Assembly (NCBI GenBank): GCA_001898145.1
Contig: MKSR01000028.1
Location: 1 to 64,000, forward strand
Length of the DNA stretch: 64,000 nucleotides
Origin: Dyadobacter sp. 50-39
GTDB lineage: Bacteria; Bacteroidota; Bacteroidia; Cytophagales; Spirosomataceae
Direction of reading: 5' to 3'
The notes under the pieces are model-generated. The model was not told the DNA's origin. It made no database searches and was given only the letters and a program-made list of their open reading frames with translations. Positions 62,957 through 64,000 of the stretch are shown one piece after another. The position numbers and the translations under genes are program-made. Numbering within the stretch: the stretch's first letter is position 1; each line of letters opens with the position of its first letter.

Positions 62957-64000
62957 TCAGGATTCATTTCGTTTCAGGGCCTGCATGAATTGCAGCGGTG
63001 ATTTGCCGTATTCTTTTTTGAAAACCCGGGAAAAATTGGAGCTGCTTTGCAAGCCTACCCGCTCGACTATTTTGTTGAGCGGGATATCCTCATGGGCCAT
63101 GATCTGAATAGCCTTTTTGAGCCGGATGGTCCTGATAAAATCGCCTACGGACTGGTCGGTAATGCTTTTGATTTTCTGATAGAGCTTGGTGCGGCTCACA
63201 TAGAGGTTTTTGCACAAAAAGTCGACATCCAGTTCGGGGTCCTGCATGTGCTCCTCGATCAGGTTCAGCAAGGTCTCGAAAAACGCCTTGTCTTTCTCGG
63301 AATGGACCAGTTCGGTAGCCTGGGAAAGATAGTTATTGGTGAATTTCTGTTGAAGCTTTTCCCTTTGATCGAAGATATTGTTGACGGTCAGCATGAGCAG
63401 GTCCACGCTCAGCGGTTTGGCGAAGTAGAAATCCGCGCCCGACTCCATTCCTTCGATCTTGCTGTCGAGCGCATCTTTGGCCGACAGGATGATGAATGGA
63501 ATGTGACTGGTTTCGAAGTGCTCTTTCACCTGCCTGCAAAGGTCAATGCCGCTGATACCGGGCATCATAATGTCGCTGATAATCAGGTCGGGCAGCTTTT
63601 CGGTTGCCAGTTTCATCGCAGCGTCGCCGTCCGAAGCCTCGTAAACGAAATACTGGTTCTCCAATTTCTGTTTCAGGAACAGGCGGAGCTCGGCATTGTC
63701 ATCCACCAGTAAAATGCGTTTTCTGGCGGAGGGCGAAACTTTTTGCGGGGAGGCAGTCGGATCCGTGACGGGCAATAGCGTCGAATTGTCGATCGCTTCG
63801 AGGCGGATCTGAGGCTCAAATTGCGACGGGGCGCGCTCGGCCTCGGTCCAGTTCTGCTCGCCCAGAGGAATGCCTATGATGATTTCGGTGCCCTTGTAGT
63901 GCTCGCTGTATACATAAATATCCCCCTTGTGCAGCTGGGTAAGGCTCTTGACCAGCGCCAGGCCTACACCGGAACCCATATGGTCGCGGCTGATCCGGTA
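62957..64000 (-). CDS. Hybrid two-component system regulator, C-terminal part (cut by window edge)
   Basis: The visible ~348 residues begin inside the HATPase domain (MGSGVGLALVKSLTQLHKGD, its G2-box), continue with a receiver (ILLVDDNAELRLFLKQKLEN, phospho-Asp in PDLIISDIMMPGIS, Lys in YFAKPLSV) and end in an AraC-type DNA-binding domain (KLYQKIKSITDQSVGDFIRT, SSNFSRVFKKEYGKSPLQFM). The fold order is that of HTCS regulators of PULs. The sensor and kinase start are outside the window. It converges with the propeller gene with 55 bases between, and is a candidate second regulator of this locus. Confidence 0.93.
   Translation of the reverse strand, partial: YRISRDHMGSGVGLALVKSLTQLHKGDIYVYSEHYKGTEIIIGIPLGEQNWTEAERAPSQFEPQIRLEAIDNSTLLPVTDPTASPQKVSPSARKRILLVDDNAELRLFLKQKLENQYFVYEASDGDAAMKLATEKLPDLIISDIMMPGISGIDLCRQVKEHFETSHIPFIILSAKDALDSKIEGMESGADFYFAKPLSVDLLMLTVNNIFDQREKLQQKFTNNYLSQATELVHSEKDKAFFETLLNLIEEHMQDPELDVDFLCKNLYVSRTKLYQKIKSITDQSVGDFIRTIRLKKAIQIMAHEDIPLNKIVERVGLQSSSNFSRVFKKEYGKSPLQFMQALKRNES

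Noticed and set aside
1-64000. CRISPR arrays, rRNA genes, complete tRNA genes or riboswitches
   Set aside because: I looked for regularly spaced repeats, rRNA signatures and tRNA folds and found none.

Overview
The window looks like a chromosomal segment of a Bacteroidota bacterium of the Cytophagales type, Dyadobacter/Spirosomataceae-like. The reasons are the SusC/SusD pair with an ECF sigma factor and a FecR-type anti-sigma factor, several secreted proteins ending in type IX secretion (T9SS) sorting tails, a hybrid two-component/AraC regulator, RHS proteins of the Bacteroidota type, and a Crp/Fnr-like regulator. The genus is inferred from protein style only.

Region 1 (1-24,140) is a mobile, island-like region. 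It starts with the 5' part of a tyrosine integrase reading out of the window to the left and ends with a broken integrase reading to the right. Each integrase is preceded by a hairpin terminator and a short piece resembling the 3' end of a tRNA or tmRNA. Between them lie relics (a histidine kinase pseudogene, IS3-type fragments, an intact IS3-family element that has cut off a T9SS protein gene) and one long intact cluster at 2,467-19,285. This cluster is the most interesting part. It encodes a LanC-like toroid protein without the usual zinc ligands, a GT4 glycosyltransferase, a GT90-like glycosyltransferase, a fused GT2-GT4 glycosyltransferase and a LuxR-type regulator. A small Cys/Thr-rich NVEALA-like peptide follows, with a hairpin after it. 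Then come a 6-bladed propeller lipoprotein, a thioredoxin-like lipoprotein, an RND adaptor, two RND pump subunits and a convergent TolC-like channel. I read it as a candidate system for making, glycosylating and exporting (or sensing) a secreted peptide.

Region 2 (24,400-38,700) holds a Crp/Fnr regulator and a block of large secreted proteins: an RHS-related protein with a T9SS tail, an RHS protein with an AHH-type nuclease toxin tip followed by a small probable immunity protein, a reprolysin-like metalloprotease, a small lipoprotein, and a C25 (gingipain-like) protease with two tandem 105-residue repeats.

Region 3 (39,258-44,870, minus strand) has a two-component system (OmpR regulator plus sensor kinase). 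Next to it are two related proteins that share a repeated 'PPH' domain I do not recognise, a DUF486 membrane protein, an internally deleted MFS transporter, a lipoprotein and a small Cys-rich secreted peptide.

Region 4 (45,297-53,354) carries an MBOAT acyltransferase with a DltD/SGNH-like partner, a small lipoprotein, a beta-lactamase-family serine hydrolase, a short-chain dehydrogenase relic and a multi-PAS protein with a kinase-like dimerisation segment but no ATPase domain.

Region 5 (53,473-64,000) is a polysaccharide-utilisation-type locus: ECF sigma factor, FecR anti-sigma, SusC with STN domain, SusD, a large Asp-box (BNR/GH74-like) secreted propeller protein and, convergent and cut by the window edge, a hybrid two-component regulator. 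Base composition is visibly more AT-rich in much of region 1 (especially 2,100-10,500) than in regions 3 to 5.
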